A stretch of DNA of 64,000 nt from Utricularia gibba. Taxonomy: Eukaryota > Streptophyta > Magnoliopsida > Lamiales > Lentibulariaceae. Shown in pieces: positions 22,938-33,600 of this stretch (the stretch's first letter is position 1; each line of letters opens with the position of its first letter). The position numbers and the translations under genes were made by a program. Where the stretch lies: NCBI GenBank assembly GCA_002189035.1, contig NEEC01000009.1:2170001-2234000 (forward strand). Reading direction: 5' to 3'. The notes below the pieces were generated by a model. The model worked only from the letters and a program-made list of their open reading frames with translations. It ran no database searches and was not told where the DNA came from.

Positions 22938-23567
22938 ATGTATCGATCGCCATCGCCGTCGCCGTCGTCCCAGGAGAGCTCCCCGTCCTCCGCCGCCGGT
23001 GTCAAGTACAGAGGCGTCAGGAAGCGCAAGTGGGGGAAATACGTGTCGGAAATTAGGCTACCCAATAGCAGGGAGAGGATTTGGCTCGGCTCCTACGACA
23101 CGGCGGAACAAGCAGCGCGAGCCTTCGACGCGGCGCTCTACTGCCTCAGGGGCCGCAGCGCCAAGTTCAATTTCCCCGACACTCCGCCGGAGATAGACAA
23201 CGGTAGGTCTATGAGCCCCGCCGAGATACAGGTTGCAGCGGCGCATTTCGCGTACGCGGATTCCGGCGCCCAAGCCGAATCGGATCTGGTCGGTGCATCC
23301 GAATCTCGTTCCGGTTCTTTTGAAGGTGAAATTACGGAAATGTCTCTGGTTGACAATTACAGCACGTGTTTTGATGGTGCCAATGGTTTCATGGAGCTGG
23401 GGTCATTTTCAGAGTTCGACTCTTATTGGGATAGACCCATGACGCCGTCGCTGCTCCCGCCGGCGGGTTTCCCGGAGAACCATGAGCATGTTTTTAGCTC
23501 GGCGAGTTTCCCGGAGAACGATGAGCATGTTTTTAGCTCAGGGAGCTCATTCCTTTGGAACTTTTGA
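22938..23567 (+). CDS. AP2/ERF transcription factor, group II (ERF014-019-like)
   Basis: A single exon of 209 residues. The AP2 domain begins near residue 23: [40 protein letters not shown] and [20 protein letters not shown]. Valine at AP2 position 14 and the [12 protein letters not shown] context point to the DREB side of the family and to the small group II members. The [15 protein letters not shown] helix after the domain and the C-terminal LWNF (compare LWDF in Arabidopsis ERF017) agree. Such factors bind DRE/GCC-type sites in stress and wounding responses. The serine-rich N-terminus is short. An unusual feature is a near-perfect 13-codon duplication close to the C-terminus, listed separately. 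Genes of this group are intronless, as here. Confidence 0.92.
   Translation: MYRSPSPSPSSQESSPSSAAGVKYRGVRKRKWGKYVSEIRLPNSRERIWLGSYDTAEQAARAFDAALYCLRGRSAKFNFPDTPPEIDNGRSMSPAEIQVAAAHFAYADSGAQAESDLVGASESRSGSFEGEITEMSLVDNYSTCFDGANGFMELGSFSEFDSYWDRPMTPSLLPPAGFPENHEHVFSSASFPENDEHVFSSGSSFLWNF
23468..23539 (+). repeat. two tandem copies of a 39-base unit inside the ERF coding region
   Basis: The 33-base core at 23468-23500 returns at 23507-23539 with a single mismatch, a period of 39 bases. In the protein this repeats FPEN(H/D)EHVFSS. The near identity at the nucleotide level means the duplication is recent. Confidence 0.9.
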
Positions 23568-24150
23568 GACATGTGTCTGTACACCCCCTATCCCATGCCT
23601 CGAATGTACTAGAGGAAAAAATATCTACTTCTCCCACATCGGAAAAAAACAATAAAAACGGGAAGAATTCTCTATATAAACCTCTTGCTTGTACACATAC
23701 GATCGAAATGAATTCATCACTCTACCAATCCTGTTGCGATCAACTTTCAATATCAGATTCACAGAAATCTGGTACAATTATGTTTTTTTTTTTAAATATA
23801 GACGGTCACAAACCGAACCTTTTTGCAAAGGAATTCCGTGCAATCTTCGCTCCTATTATGATGGCATTTGATGGTAGAAGATGTGTTTCATCACAATTTT
23901 GCCAACTGTTCATCAATCCCGCTGCTCTTCGTTATCTGTACGAGTTTCTTAACTCAAGTCATGAGTTTTTCTCGAATGAAATTATACATCAGTCTTAGAT
24001 ATGATATCGCTTTACGGTTTTCTAGGATTTTAAAATATTGTTACAAATATGTCTGAATATTCCAAACCAGACGGTAACACAAGTCGTTACAATTGAAGAA
24101 AACTGGATAATGCAGAACTTGGTCACTCCCAATCTCAAGCGAAGGGGAAA
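23568..24150. other. ERF 3' region and spacer before the JAZ gene
   Basis: The open frame 23555-23998 overlaps the end of the ERF gene in another frame and looks like nothing known. I see no other feature. Confidence 0.5.
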
Positions 24151-25055
24151 TCAAGGAGCCGCGAATCTGGGAAAGGCTGGGGCTTCCTCGGCAGCCGGCT
24201 CAGGCTTCTTGGCTTCGTACGGCGCATTTCTGCATCCAAATGCATTTTCAGAACTTTCTCATAAATGGAGGGGCTGACTTCCAAGTTTCCAACAGATGAT
24301 ACCTTCGTGCTATCGCATTCAGATCTCAAACCATGAACAATAAAGATCCGTACATACTATGCATATTTTATGTTGTTAGTATAAGAAGAAACAATCTAAA
24401 AATTACATTAGTATAATTATAATTAATGAAACATATTTCTTATGTATATTATTGTGTATCTGATCCCTTGATTTCAACTCAACCAAATGAGTGACTGTTT
24501 ACCTCTTTTTTCTCTTCTCCAGAAAGCGAGCCAATGAATGCTTACTGGCGAAGGGCAACAGATCTGGTTCTGGGTACCGGAACAACAAAAGCGCACACAC
24601 ATACGCACTTCAATACCGGCAACTGGTTAAAAATGAAAACTAGAAACCGGCTAAAGGCGTTCTTCTTTCACAGCCGCTTACCATCACCGGAGATCAAACT
24701 CGGCGGCTGGTTTTGATGGCGCTGCTTCACGGGGAAACGCGACGGTGTGCTTGAGTAGCCGGCTAACTTCATGATCTCCTTTGCTTTTCCTGCGGGAAAA
24801 TCGTCGAACACAACAACTTTACCCGCGTAAAAAATAGTCATCTGACCGTTCTTAGACTCCGCCGCCCTTTGATCGCCGTCCCGGGCGGAGCTTCCAATCT
24901 TCGCCATCAAATCCAACGTCCCTGCTACCGACCCAAAAAGTTAGATAAAATTCAATTTCAACTCATGTGAACGCTGATATGAATAAGAAAGAAAGACCCC
25001 GAGTCTTCTCCGCCGTCCTGTATGAACTCAGGCCGGCCTTCTGGCTGGACTCCAT
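24151..25055 (-). CDS. compact JAZ (TIFY) repressor of jasmonate signalling with a divergent degron
   Basis: Four exons on the minus strand (24998-25055, 24682-24921, 24503-24569, 24151-24229) agree in phase and give 147 residues. Exon 1 starts MESSQKAGLSSYRTAEKTR. Exon 2 holds the TIFY domain, GQMTIFYAGKVVVFDDFPAG then KAKEIMKLAG. Exons 3 and 4 supply the Jas motif, EPDLLPFASKHSLARFLEKR then KKRNAPY, followed by an acidic alanine-rich tail. JAZ proteins bind MYC factors through Jas and recruit NINJA/TOPLESS through TIFY. Jasmonoyl-isoleucine links the Jas degron to COI1 for destruction. The usual degron LPIAR(R/K) is here LPFASK, so hormone-dependent turnover may be weak, as reported for Arabidopsis JAZ8. 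The MYC-binding helix SLARFLEKRK and the PY end are intact. I see no EAR motif apart from a short LDLM near residue 22. Exon 1 is the least certain; a start at 24907 would give a shorter protein. Confidence 0.85.
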
Positions 25056-26064
25056 TATCTCCGAGGGATCTGATGCAGGAGAGCACTGGGAAGAAGCAAC
25101 CAAATTATACAGTGAAATCCGAACAATGTACCGCATTATCGTTGCCTAATCATTTTATCGATTATTAAAATTAATTAATATTCCAGGCTTGACTGCAGCC
25201 CCCCGTTGAACGTGAAAGGTTAAAAGAGCACGAGCTCTATTATGTCCGTCGCGGCTGCTTCCGTGACCTCTTGGCCTACCATGATCTACATGGCTGCCAC
25301 GGCAATTAAAATATATAAATATTTCTATTTTTTTTAAGAAATAAAGTTTAATTGAACACCTAGTTGCTATTTAAATTCAGTAACACGGAGGAGTATGTTC
25401 ATTTTCAAGTTATAGGTTTCATCGAATCTAACATTAGAATAATATCTAAACGATATATACACATAAAATTATATGTTAAAATACTATAAAAATAGAAATT
25501 ATCAAGGGATCCATATGATAGTTATTAGAACAATCAATCATATATTAAAAAATAAAAGTAAACTCATCAAATATATAATAGATTATATATTATTAATAAT
25601 TAATTGAATCTAATTTTTTATAATATGATCTATATTTCATATGTATTTAGATTTCAGGAGTATTCATCCAATCAATTGGATCTTTAATTTCAACAATAGT
25701 TTCATAAAATTATCAAAGATGATTCGTTTTATCAATCGATCAATCAGATGTACGTGTAATTATTTCATTTCTTTGTAGTTAGTGAAGTAATTATAGTTGA
25801 AATATTTTGAATGATTTTATATAAATTTAATTAAATATTTATTTTCAATTTTTTTTTGTGAATAAAAAAAGTGGTTATGAATATTTTGAAAACTTATTTG
25901 CTATTTTTGTTCATTACTATAATTCATTACATAGCCGTTATAATCTAATAAAAAAAAAAAGCACGACATCTTCTTTGGTAGGAATGTCGGCGCCCTATCT
26001 ATATTATCTTATTCATCTGTCCGCCTCAGTTTTGCTGATACGCAACGGTGACCGACATGCGCAG
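25056..26064. other. JAZ promoter and AT-rich spacer
   Basis: The first 200 bases should contain the JAZ promoter on the minus strand. From 25300 to 25970 the sequence is very AT-rich with no coding evidence and no terminal repeats that I can see. Confidence 0.5.
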
Positions 26065-27999
26065 TCAGCCCGACTGCGGAAGTCGGAGCCCCGGCTGGAA
26101 CGCGATGCCGGTGGAGGGCAGCCACTCGAGCCCGACGATGAAGTACTTGACTGAGTACGCCTCCGCCTGCTCGCGAGTAGTCAAGACGTGGTATCCGGGC
26201 CATTTAACCCGACCCTCCAGGGGGAGCCCGGCCCCGAATTCTTGTACTCCGCGTAGTAGAGTGTGTCCAGTGCGAACTTGCCGCTCCACTCGAGCCAACC
26301 GGCGGGCCTGATCGCCTCACTGATGTGTGATTCCATGATCACCGTTCTGGAGTACTCTTTCCAGGGCCGGCCGAGGTACGTCTCAACCGTGTCTAATGAA
26401 GCGAGTACCTGTGGGGAATACCCATTGGGAGACGTTTGAAATAGGATTTTTGTTATGGAAAATATACTGGAATTTTTGGAGTTGTACCTCGGGATCTGCG
26501 GTGATGTTGCAGAAATGGATGGAGAAGCCGGTGCTCTCAGCGGCTTGCTTACGGCCTTGTGCCGTGATGATGTTTTTCTGGTCGGGGAGAGGCTTCCGTG
26601 CGATCATAGTGCAGTCCTGGAAGACGGCGGTGGCGTCGCCGAAGATGAAGTCGATGGTGCCGGTGATTACACATTTTTTGTAGAACTGCCGCTGCGCGTG
26701 GGCGTAGAGTGTGTCCTGGTACCCCCTGAAGGCACACCGGTAGAGCACCGACAGATCGGAATCGGATCGGAACGCCACCGCTTGGTGCTTCTCTGGCCCA
26801 GCCGTGTTCTCGAAAGTAATGTCCCTTGCGATGAATCCCTCTCCGTTCACAGCTGCGCGCCAATAAATAATGGATATTTCCGGTAACCATACGGTGCATA
26901 GTTGGTAAATAGATCAATGATCGTTACCAAAAGTGGCTGATCGGAAAGTGGTCCATCCATCGGCGTAGCTGCGATTCCCGGTGATAACGGTTGCGTCGAT
27001 TCCGTCGCCGATCAGCATCATGTTCACCTTTTTCTTGGACATCTCAACGTACTCCTGATATACGCCTTTCTTGATGTAGATAACGTATCGACTGGGGGAA
27101 CAATCCGGGGCTGCGTCAATAGCCTCCTGGATAGTCTTATAGTCGCCGCTGCCGTCAGCCGCAACCACCGCGTTCGCGGTGATTTCAGCTCCTATTTCCT
27201 CTATATCCTCCGCCTGCAACCAGGCCAGCAATACCTTCTTCCCGCCGGCGCTAATCGTTCGGTTTCCGCCCCCCTGGCTGATCCCCTTGAAGGATTTACA
27301 GCTTCCCGAGCCACCAATCTTCCCATCTCCAGCAGGGCTCCCCGGCTCACTTCCTAAACGCCTCCCACCGCCGCCCACTTGTACGGCGGCGACGTGCTTA
27401 TCATGAATAGTCTTGACGTGCGTGAGGATTTCAAGAATGAACGAAGAAATTCTGTCCACGCGGGCAGCGACTATCTTCTTGAAAACAGGATCATGATCCT
27501 CCAACTCGAATCCCTGCAGACACGTCTCTTGATTCGCCAGAGCTGCACTCAGCCATGTCCTCATGTCCGCCACCACGTACCCCGTCGCGTTAGGACACCC
27601 TGCCCCACAAATCCATCTTCTGTAAGGAATGCCGTCATCCTGAGTAAAGTGATGCGAGAAGTTGAAAAGTTTACCGGTCGGAAAGCCTTCTCTCTCGAGG
27701 GTGAGGGAGAGGTGATCCAGAGTGGAGTCCATCAGCGCGACGCAGTCTCCGATCGCACGGCTGAGACGGGTTTCTCCCTGGTGGCGCTCGCTCTGGAGTT
27801 TGGACATCGTTGAGATCATATTGTGGATGATCCCCACCGTCGATTTCGCCACGAACGAGAGGTCCACATCAAACGATGCTAATCCATGGAACGATTTGGT
27901 TATCTGAAAGTGTTTGTGTGCCTCGTGGAGGCCAAGATGCGACCTGCAGCCGCTTATGAAACATAAAAGGAAAATAAAACACAAGATTTTCGAAGCCAT
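26065..27999 (-). CDS. pectinesterase with inhibitor-like pro-region (one-base frameshift near 26240)
   Basis: The exons are 26928-27999, 26488-26852 and 26065-26408 on the minus strand, about 593 residues if the frame is restored. A signal peptide ([18 protein letters not shown]) precedes a PMEI-like pro-region with [18 protein letters not shown] and [12 protein letters not shown], then a Gly-rich linker. The mature enzyme has [88 protein letters not shown] and [19 protein letters not shown]. Catalytic Gln, Asp and Arg sites are present; GDA replaces the commoner GNA. After [10 protein letters not shown] the frame moves by one: AAG AAT TCG should be AAT TTC GGG to reach [10 protein letters not shown]. 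One T is missing from a TTT run. The protein ends with seven extra residues past the usual GL. A TTG upstream at 28023 is not a start; the ATG at 27999 is. Confidence 0.9.
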
Positions 28000-28127
28000 T
28001 TTTTTTTCTGGGAAAAAGAACAAAATACAATTTTATTCGTTTTTTTATAAATCCAAAAATAAAAAAGAAAAAAAAACTATATAAAGAAAACTTTCTGCTG
28101 TGGAAATGAAGCCGGAAGGGGTCGTCA

Positions 28128-28135
28128 TATTTATA
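28128..28135 (-). promoter_or_regulatory. TATA box of the minus-strand pectinesterase
   Basis: TATAAATA on the minus strand, about 130 bases before the ATG at 27999. Position and sequence fit a plant core promoter. Confidence 0.5.
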
Positions 28136-28427
28136 GCAGAGATAGGGAAGGAGCCGTTAACAGACATTCTAAAATTAGGTGAATATAGTTACTAAAATTA
28201 GAATAGAAATCATCCATCCATCCATTTCCATACATTCTATTTAGGTCCATTAGCTCGACCCGACCAATGTCGGATCCACCGTAATCGAATTCGGGTCCAT
28301 ACCAATAAAAAAGGAAGGCCAATGGAGAGTTTTTCTTACATAACAACTTGGCAGAGTGTTGATTGGAGTTGCAGATGATGCGACAGCGGTGATTCCAGGT
28401 GATCGATGTCCTGGAGCAGCCCGGACA

Positions 28428-29995
28428 TCATTGAGCTTTGAGCTCCTCCTCAAACTGGAGCAGTCTCTTCTTCAGAGGCTGCAGGAACAGTTGCAGGTCA
28501 CCGATGACGCGCCGCTTGTCCTCCTCTGAACCCACATCTTTCTCTTCTGTCAGCTTCACTTCCATCTGTGTACATGCATCTCATGTTGGTGAGCTCGTTT
28601 GTGATCTTTGCAACTCGAGGAGCTCCGCGCGGGAGATGGAAGCTTTGATCGAAAGGAGATATGAGTTGGGCAGGGGAAGGAATACCTGTAAGTCATCCAG
28701 TTCGCCAAGTGAGAATTCGGGAACTTCGATGCGACCTTTCAGTTTCTTTTTCTCCCCTCCGATTTCCCATTCCCCTGAAGAGAACAATGAGGATGGAAGA
28801 CCATAATATAAAATGACGTTTGTACGGGAGGAGGCTGTTGAGGTTACCTTTCAATTTGATGGTTAACTCGTACGTGTAGCCAACGCGTTTTTTGTTTCTC
28901 ACGGTTACCAGAAAAGCCTGCAAGAGAAAGCACAATTCATCTTACTGATCAACATGATGATGATGATACACATGAAGTGAAGCGCAAAAAGGGGCAGACG
29001 GGGCACATATGGCACCCTTGTAAAGAAGGCATCGCCAGAGAGTCAGCAACGCAAAGGATGCTTGTGAAGAAACGGGACTCACATCTCCGGAGCATCTAGT
29101 GACTTCGTCAACTTCTGCTCTTCCGTTTGGAAATTCCAAGGACCCAACGGACATTACCAACTCCTGCAATATGAGGGACCATTGAGCTCCTTCCGAGGAA
29201 GCGTACCTTAGAAAAAAGACAATTCTTTCCAGAAGTGTAAGAAAACCCAAGTGGTTGCGAATGTGCCAAACACATGTAGTATCACTTGCTTTCTTCCAAT
29301 ACCCGCATACACATGGAAATGGCAACATATCCCCTTGAAGAAAAGGGATACGATAACTGAAAAGTGAGAAAAGCTAGCCAAGCATGACTACAGAGATGCT
29401 CTTAGGACTAAATTTCCCGCTACATGTCTCATCTCCATTTTTTTTGTTGAGTTTTCATGGAATTTCCTTGAAGGCTAGTATGATATTCTCCCATCTCAAA
29501 TATGAATCTAAAGAACAACACTCTATGAAAAAAATCAACTTAAATCACGGAAAAGATAAACGAGGCAGTGCCGCTGCAAAAAAGGCCAGCACAAACCTTG
29601 ATTCTGTTGCTGGACCATGTGTTAAGATTTTTTTCCTCCCACGTTCCAGCCTGCAAAAAAGTATTTGTTCCAGAGTAAATACACAAAAATAGACAACCCA
29701 TCCCAAGAGGCCACAAAAGAAAAATCTTTCTCCAAAATTTCTTCAAAAAACAAGAAACAGGACATCAGAAGGATCCGTCAGAATTGAAAAATAAACGAAA
29801 TCCACTTTCTCATACCCGATTCCAAGCGGAGCCTAAATGGGTTCCATTCGCCTGATTGCAAATATCCACGGGGTCAATCTTTCTGGGTACGAGTAATGGC
29901 GCGGCTTCAGAGGTCGTCTGTCGAACCCAGTACGTGTATGAAGCCGATTGCATCTTCTTCTCCGACGCTACAGCCGCCGCCGCACCGCCCTCCAT
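28428..29995 (-). CDS. AHA1-like Hsp90 co-chaperone, N-terminal-domain-only form (At5g58110-like)
   Basis: Six exons on the minus strand (29816-29995, 29597-29650, 29083-29163, 28848-28917, 28686-28774, 28428-28565) agree in phase and give 203 residues. After an N-terminal extension rich in Ala come GTHLGSAWNR, AGTWEEKNLNTWSSNRIK, LVMSVGSLEFPNGRAEVDEV, FLVTVRNKKRVGYTYELTIK and EWEIGGEKKKLKGRIEVPEF. TWEEKN and the VRNKKRVGYTYEL strands are the hallmark of the Aha1 N-terminal domain, which stimulates the Hsp90 ATPase. There is no C-terminal AHSA1 domain. That matches the short plant form that I recall as Arabidopsis At5g58110. Its neighbour here is the orthologue of At5g58100, so gene order supports this. 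It ends with a charged helix (LKKRLLQFEEELKAQ). Confidence 0.9.
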
Positions 29996-30169
29996 TTCCT
30001 CCACGCACAAATGCAAATCAGTGAAAGTTCAAAATGAATGGACGGAGACCAGCAACGCCCACCAAATGACAAGAAGTTTCCAGAAGTTGAGGATTTGACT
30101 CTGACGGACAAGTAAAGAAGAACTCTCTGGAACCTTCATTTCCTTTCTAAAATGGACAGATGCAGGCGC

Positions 30170-30390
30170 CCAAACCCAGGCCCAAAATTTAGACCACAGG
30201 GGCCCAGCAGTTGCCACATCTACGGACCGATCAACCAATCAGGGGCTTCTAATTGGCCCATCCGTTTCATGGGCCATAATGCATATTGAATCACATCTGG
30301 ATAAAGGCCCATGATTCTAGACGGAGCCCATATGAGGCCCATAACCAGGTTGCTTATACGGGCTATACCTGCTGGGCCACTACCGACATA
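30170..30390. promoter_or_regulatory. cluster of TGGGCC/GGCCCA elements
   Basis: At least seven copies of GGCCCA, or its complement TGGGCC, occur in about 220 bases, upstream of the AHA1-like gene on the minus strand. Such site II-like elements bind TCP factors and mark promoters of plant housekeeping genes. The cluster sits between the AHA1-like start and the end of the next gene. Confidence 0.6.
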
Positions 30391-30668
30391 TAAATGAGAC
30401 TGACCACATGGTGTTCGATCATTTGCTTCGAAAATAATTCTATTAAAAAAAACAGTTTTAAATTTCTGTTCTAGAAGGGTTATGCCTGCAACCAAATTTC
30501 CCAAGATCCTAAAAACGAAGACAGAAGTTGTGCGAAAGAGAACTCACGTTAGAGAAGCATAAGCGACAGTCACAGCAGCTCATACATTTTTTTTTTTTTT
30601 TGATCTTTTGGCAGAGCTCAAAACCTTTTCTGTGATGCGTTTATGGCAGAGCAGAGCATATGGGTGCC

Positions 30669-33600
30669 TCAGTTGATCTTGGGTTTCGGCTTTCTGGGCT
30701 TCAGGAGGAACCACCAGAGTGCAAAGGAAATGACGACGGCGGCCGGTAACAGTGTCATGTCTAAGTCAACCTCGACATGCCTCTGCATCGTGCAGTGAAT
30801 TGGATGCAGGCTTTCGATGGTCAAATCCACGTAGTCCGACAAACTGCAATACGAAGCATGTCCGCAGGTAATATATAAAACTTCGATGAGTATGAATGGA
30901 TAATACAGCATGATTCACAGGCTGACCTTTTCGATGCATCCTCTAGAGTGTGAAGCTGCCTCAGAGCGTCGACGTATCGTAGTTCTCCCATGATGCTGGA
31001 AATCTGAAAGAGAAATCATATGCAGCATGCACTCAGTGTCATTCTTCGTGAAACAAAGCTTTGGGAATTGACTTACTCTTCTCCACAGGCTAACAACATA
31101 ACGATGTTTGTTCAGCAGTTCACCCTCGTGGATCTTGAAGAACCAATAAGTTTGGTTACCTGCTCTTTGTTAAGGGCCTACAGCAAGAATTTTTGGTCCA
31201 AGACATCAAGAGAGAAAGCATGGATAAAGATTGAACCCCAAGTCAAAAAACCTGCCGATTCTGCATTTTTGCTAGTAGAAAACTAAAAGCTACGCACATG
31301 GGAATGCTTCATCACCCACAGGATAGAATATGATGAAGCATTTCTGTGAACGCTGCATAAAATCTTTCTGTCTAGCATTCCAACTCCACAACCAGCATCA
31401 TTTGCTATGAAAAAAAGGATACTTGTTTGTTCCATGACAAGACGGTGAATAGCCAAATTCACACGTTGTATAGATTCTTCGAGAGTTGTTATAATATAGC
31501 TCCTGGCTATCGTGTCATGATGGAACTGAGAGATCTTCCAGCCCTGGGAGGTGATGGAAAATGGGTTACAACCAGCTGACCATATCCATTCCTGTCACAA
31601 GCAAACAGGTAAAATTGAGTACATCTGCGCTTCAGTGATGTCCCAGTAATCCAAAAGCAAGCAGTAAAATAGTATCCTTCGACTGGTATATTACTGGTAT
31701 AAGAAATAAGAGGATATTTGATAGGAATGAATCTATTCCCATTCTCAGTTGTAAGAACTGAAGCATGTACAGATACATTCAATAACCCCAATAAGTATCG
31801 TTATGTGCTCAGCCTCTGAATAGCCTGCTCATGTTTTGTTTTTAGGTTTATTAGCTTAAAAAACGCAGAAGGTGCTACCATCAATATAATTAAATTCATG
31901 ACAGGTGACATATCGCAACCTCAATAGCAGTTTCATGAGCTTCACTGTAAGCCAGATGAAGAGGAAGGAACCCAGCAATATGCTCAGCTACAGCAGCCAG
32001 AGCAGCTTTAGTGGGCCTCCTGTGCATGAAAACTTTTAGTTCATTTGAGAATGCTTACTAATGAAATGAGACTATGCTGAAACTGATGTGAATGAAGAGT
32101 ATGTTGGAGTGAGCCGATCAATGAATGACTTGAAGAAACCTTTGCATGCACACCAGAACAACGCACACAAAAAATCTTCCCCGCTTGTGGAAACATGAAG
32201 GCCGTGAAGACAGAAAACCATATCGCCCAAAGAATGAGAGCACAGGAGTTTGTAATCACCAAGGAATTATATAAAAATGAGTTAAAAAAATTGACCTTAA
32301 ATCCCACAGAAGCGACTTGCCATTGCATTGCAGATGGCTTTCCCATGAGGACGGCTCAGACTGAGCAACAATAACCATATCAGAGAGGGCTTTCGCTTGA
32401 TAATGCTTGTCAATCAACAATGCATCACTGTGAATGAACCAAAAGATAGGAACCTCCAGGGTGGACCTGCCACTTGCATGTGAGCCTACATTATCAAGAA
32501 GGAAGCTTATATAACATTGCAAAGGTGCTCCTACTGTAACCATTTTGACGAACTAAAATTCTTACATCAGAATCCATACCTTTCAAAGAAGCATGCTCCT
32601 TCAGCTTCTGCATCTGATGTTGCAGAATAGCAGAATCAAGGTAAGAACGAACAGTTTTCCTGTAGGTTCCATTCACAAGTAACAAAGGTACAGCAGCTGC
32701 TCTCCGAGCCACGGAAAACGCCATAGCCAAAGCAGGGTCTTCAGACAATGGTAACCTAACATAATGCAGCTCAAAGAATTGAGCAAGATGATAACAGATT
32801 AAATACCAAAAATGCTGACAGGATGAATCAATGAGAACACCAGCCACTTAGAACCTGGCACATGACTGCACATATTAATTGAAAATGGAAAAGTTGCGCC
32901 TTCAAATATCAATAATGAGAACAGAAATTTGTATTCTGAATATTCATAAGCGGCAGAGGAAAAAATACTTATGAGAGACTCACAACTCTGTGCTGAACTG
33001 AACTTTCTGAGAAGGTAATACAAGAGAGCTCAACCCGTCTGTGAGACTCTTAAGATCAACAGGTAACTTCTTGACATGTCTTACTTTCTGCCAGATAAAG
33101 CAAGAGTTAGGTAAAAAAAAAATTGAAATTATTCGACAGTAATACATAAACATGCATCTTGGACCTCTTGCGTGATGAAAAACATCTGGAAAGAGATTTT
33201 TTCATAATAATGGAATGCACCATCGGCAAGAGAAGGCGAAATTATGTGCCTCAACGAACCCCACAGTGTCTCCCCAAGATGTGATAAAAATATATCACGT
33301 GCAACAGTATAATTCTGAGAGTCCTGCAAGATCAAAGGGTATTTAGCATACGGAATATACTTCCAGCCATAAAACTAGAAAAAAATAATGCAAGAACTAA
33401 GGTGGGTCTGTTTTGAAGGACAGACAAACCTCATAAGCATCACTAAATAAGTTCCATTCCTCCATGCGCTTCAATGCCTCAATAGCTTTTCTCTTATGCC
33501 TCTCCTCATATTGCTCACCCTCATACTGCTGGAGCTCACCTTTCAAATCTTGCATTCGTTCATCAAGCTCTGTTATATTGATTTTCCAGGAAAATGTGTT

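Noticed and set aside
23555-23998. Plus-strand frame of 147 codons after the ERF gene
   Set aside because: Overlaps the ERF end in another frame and matches nothing; probably 3' UTR and spacer.
25300-25970. AT-rich block as a possible MITE or matrix attachment region
   Set aside because: No terminal inverted repeats or target duplications could be seen, and AT richness alone is common in plant spacers.
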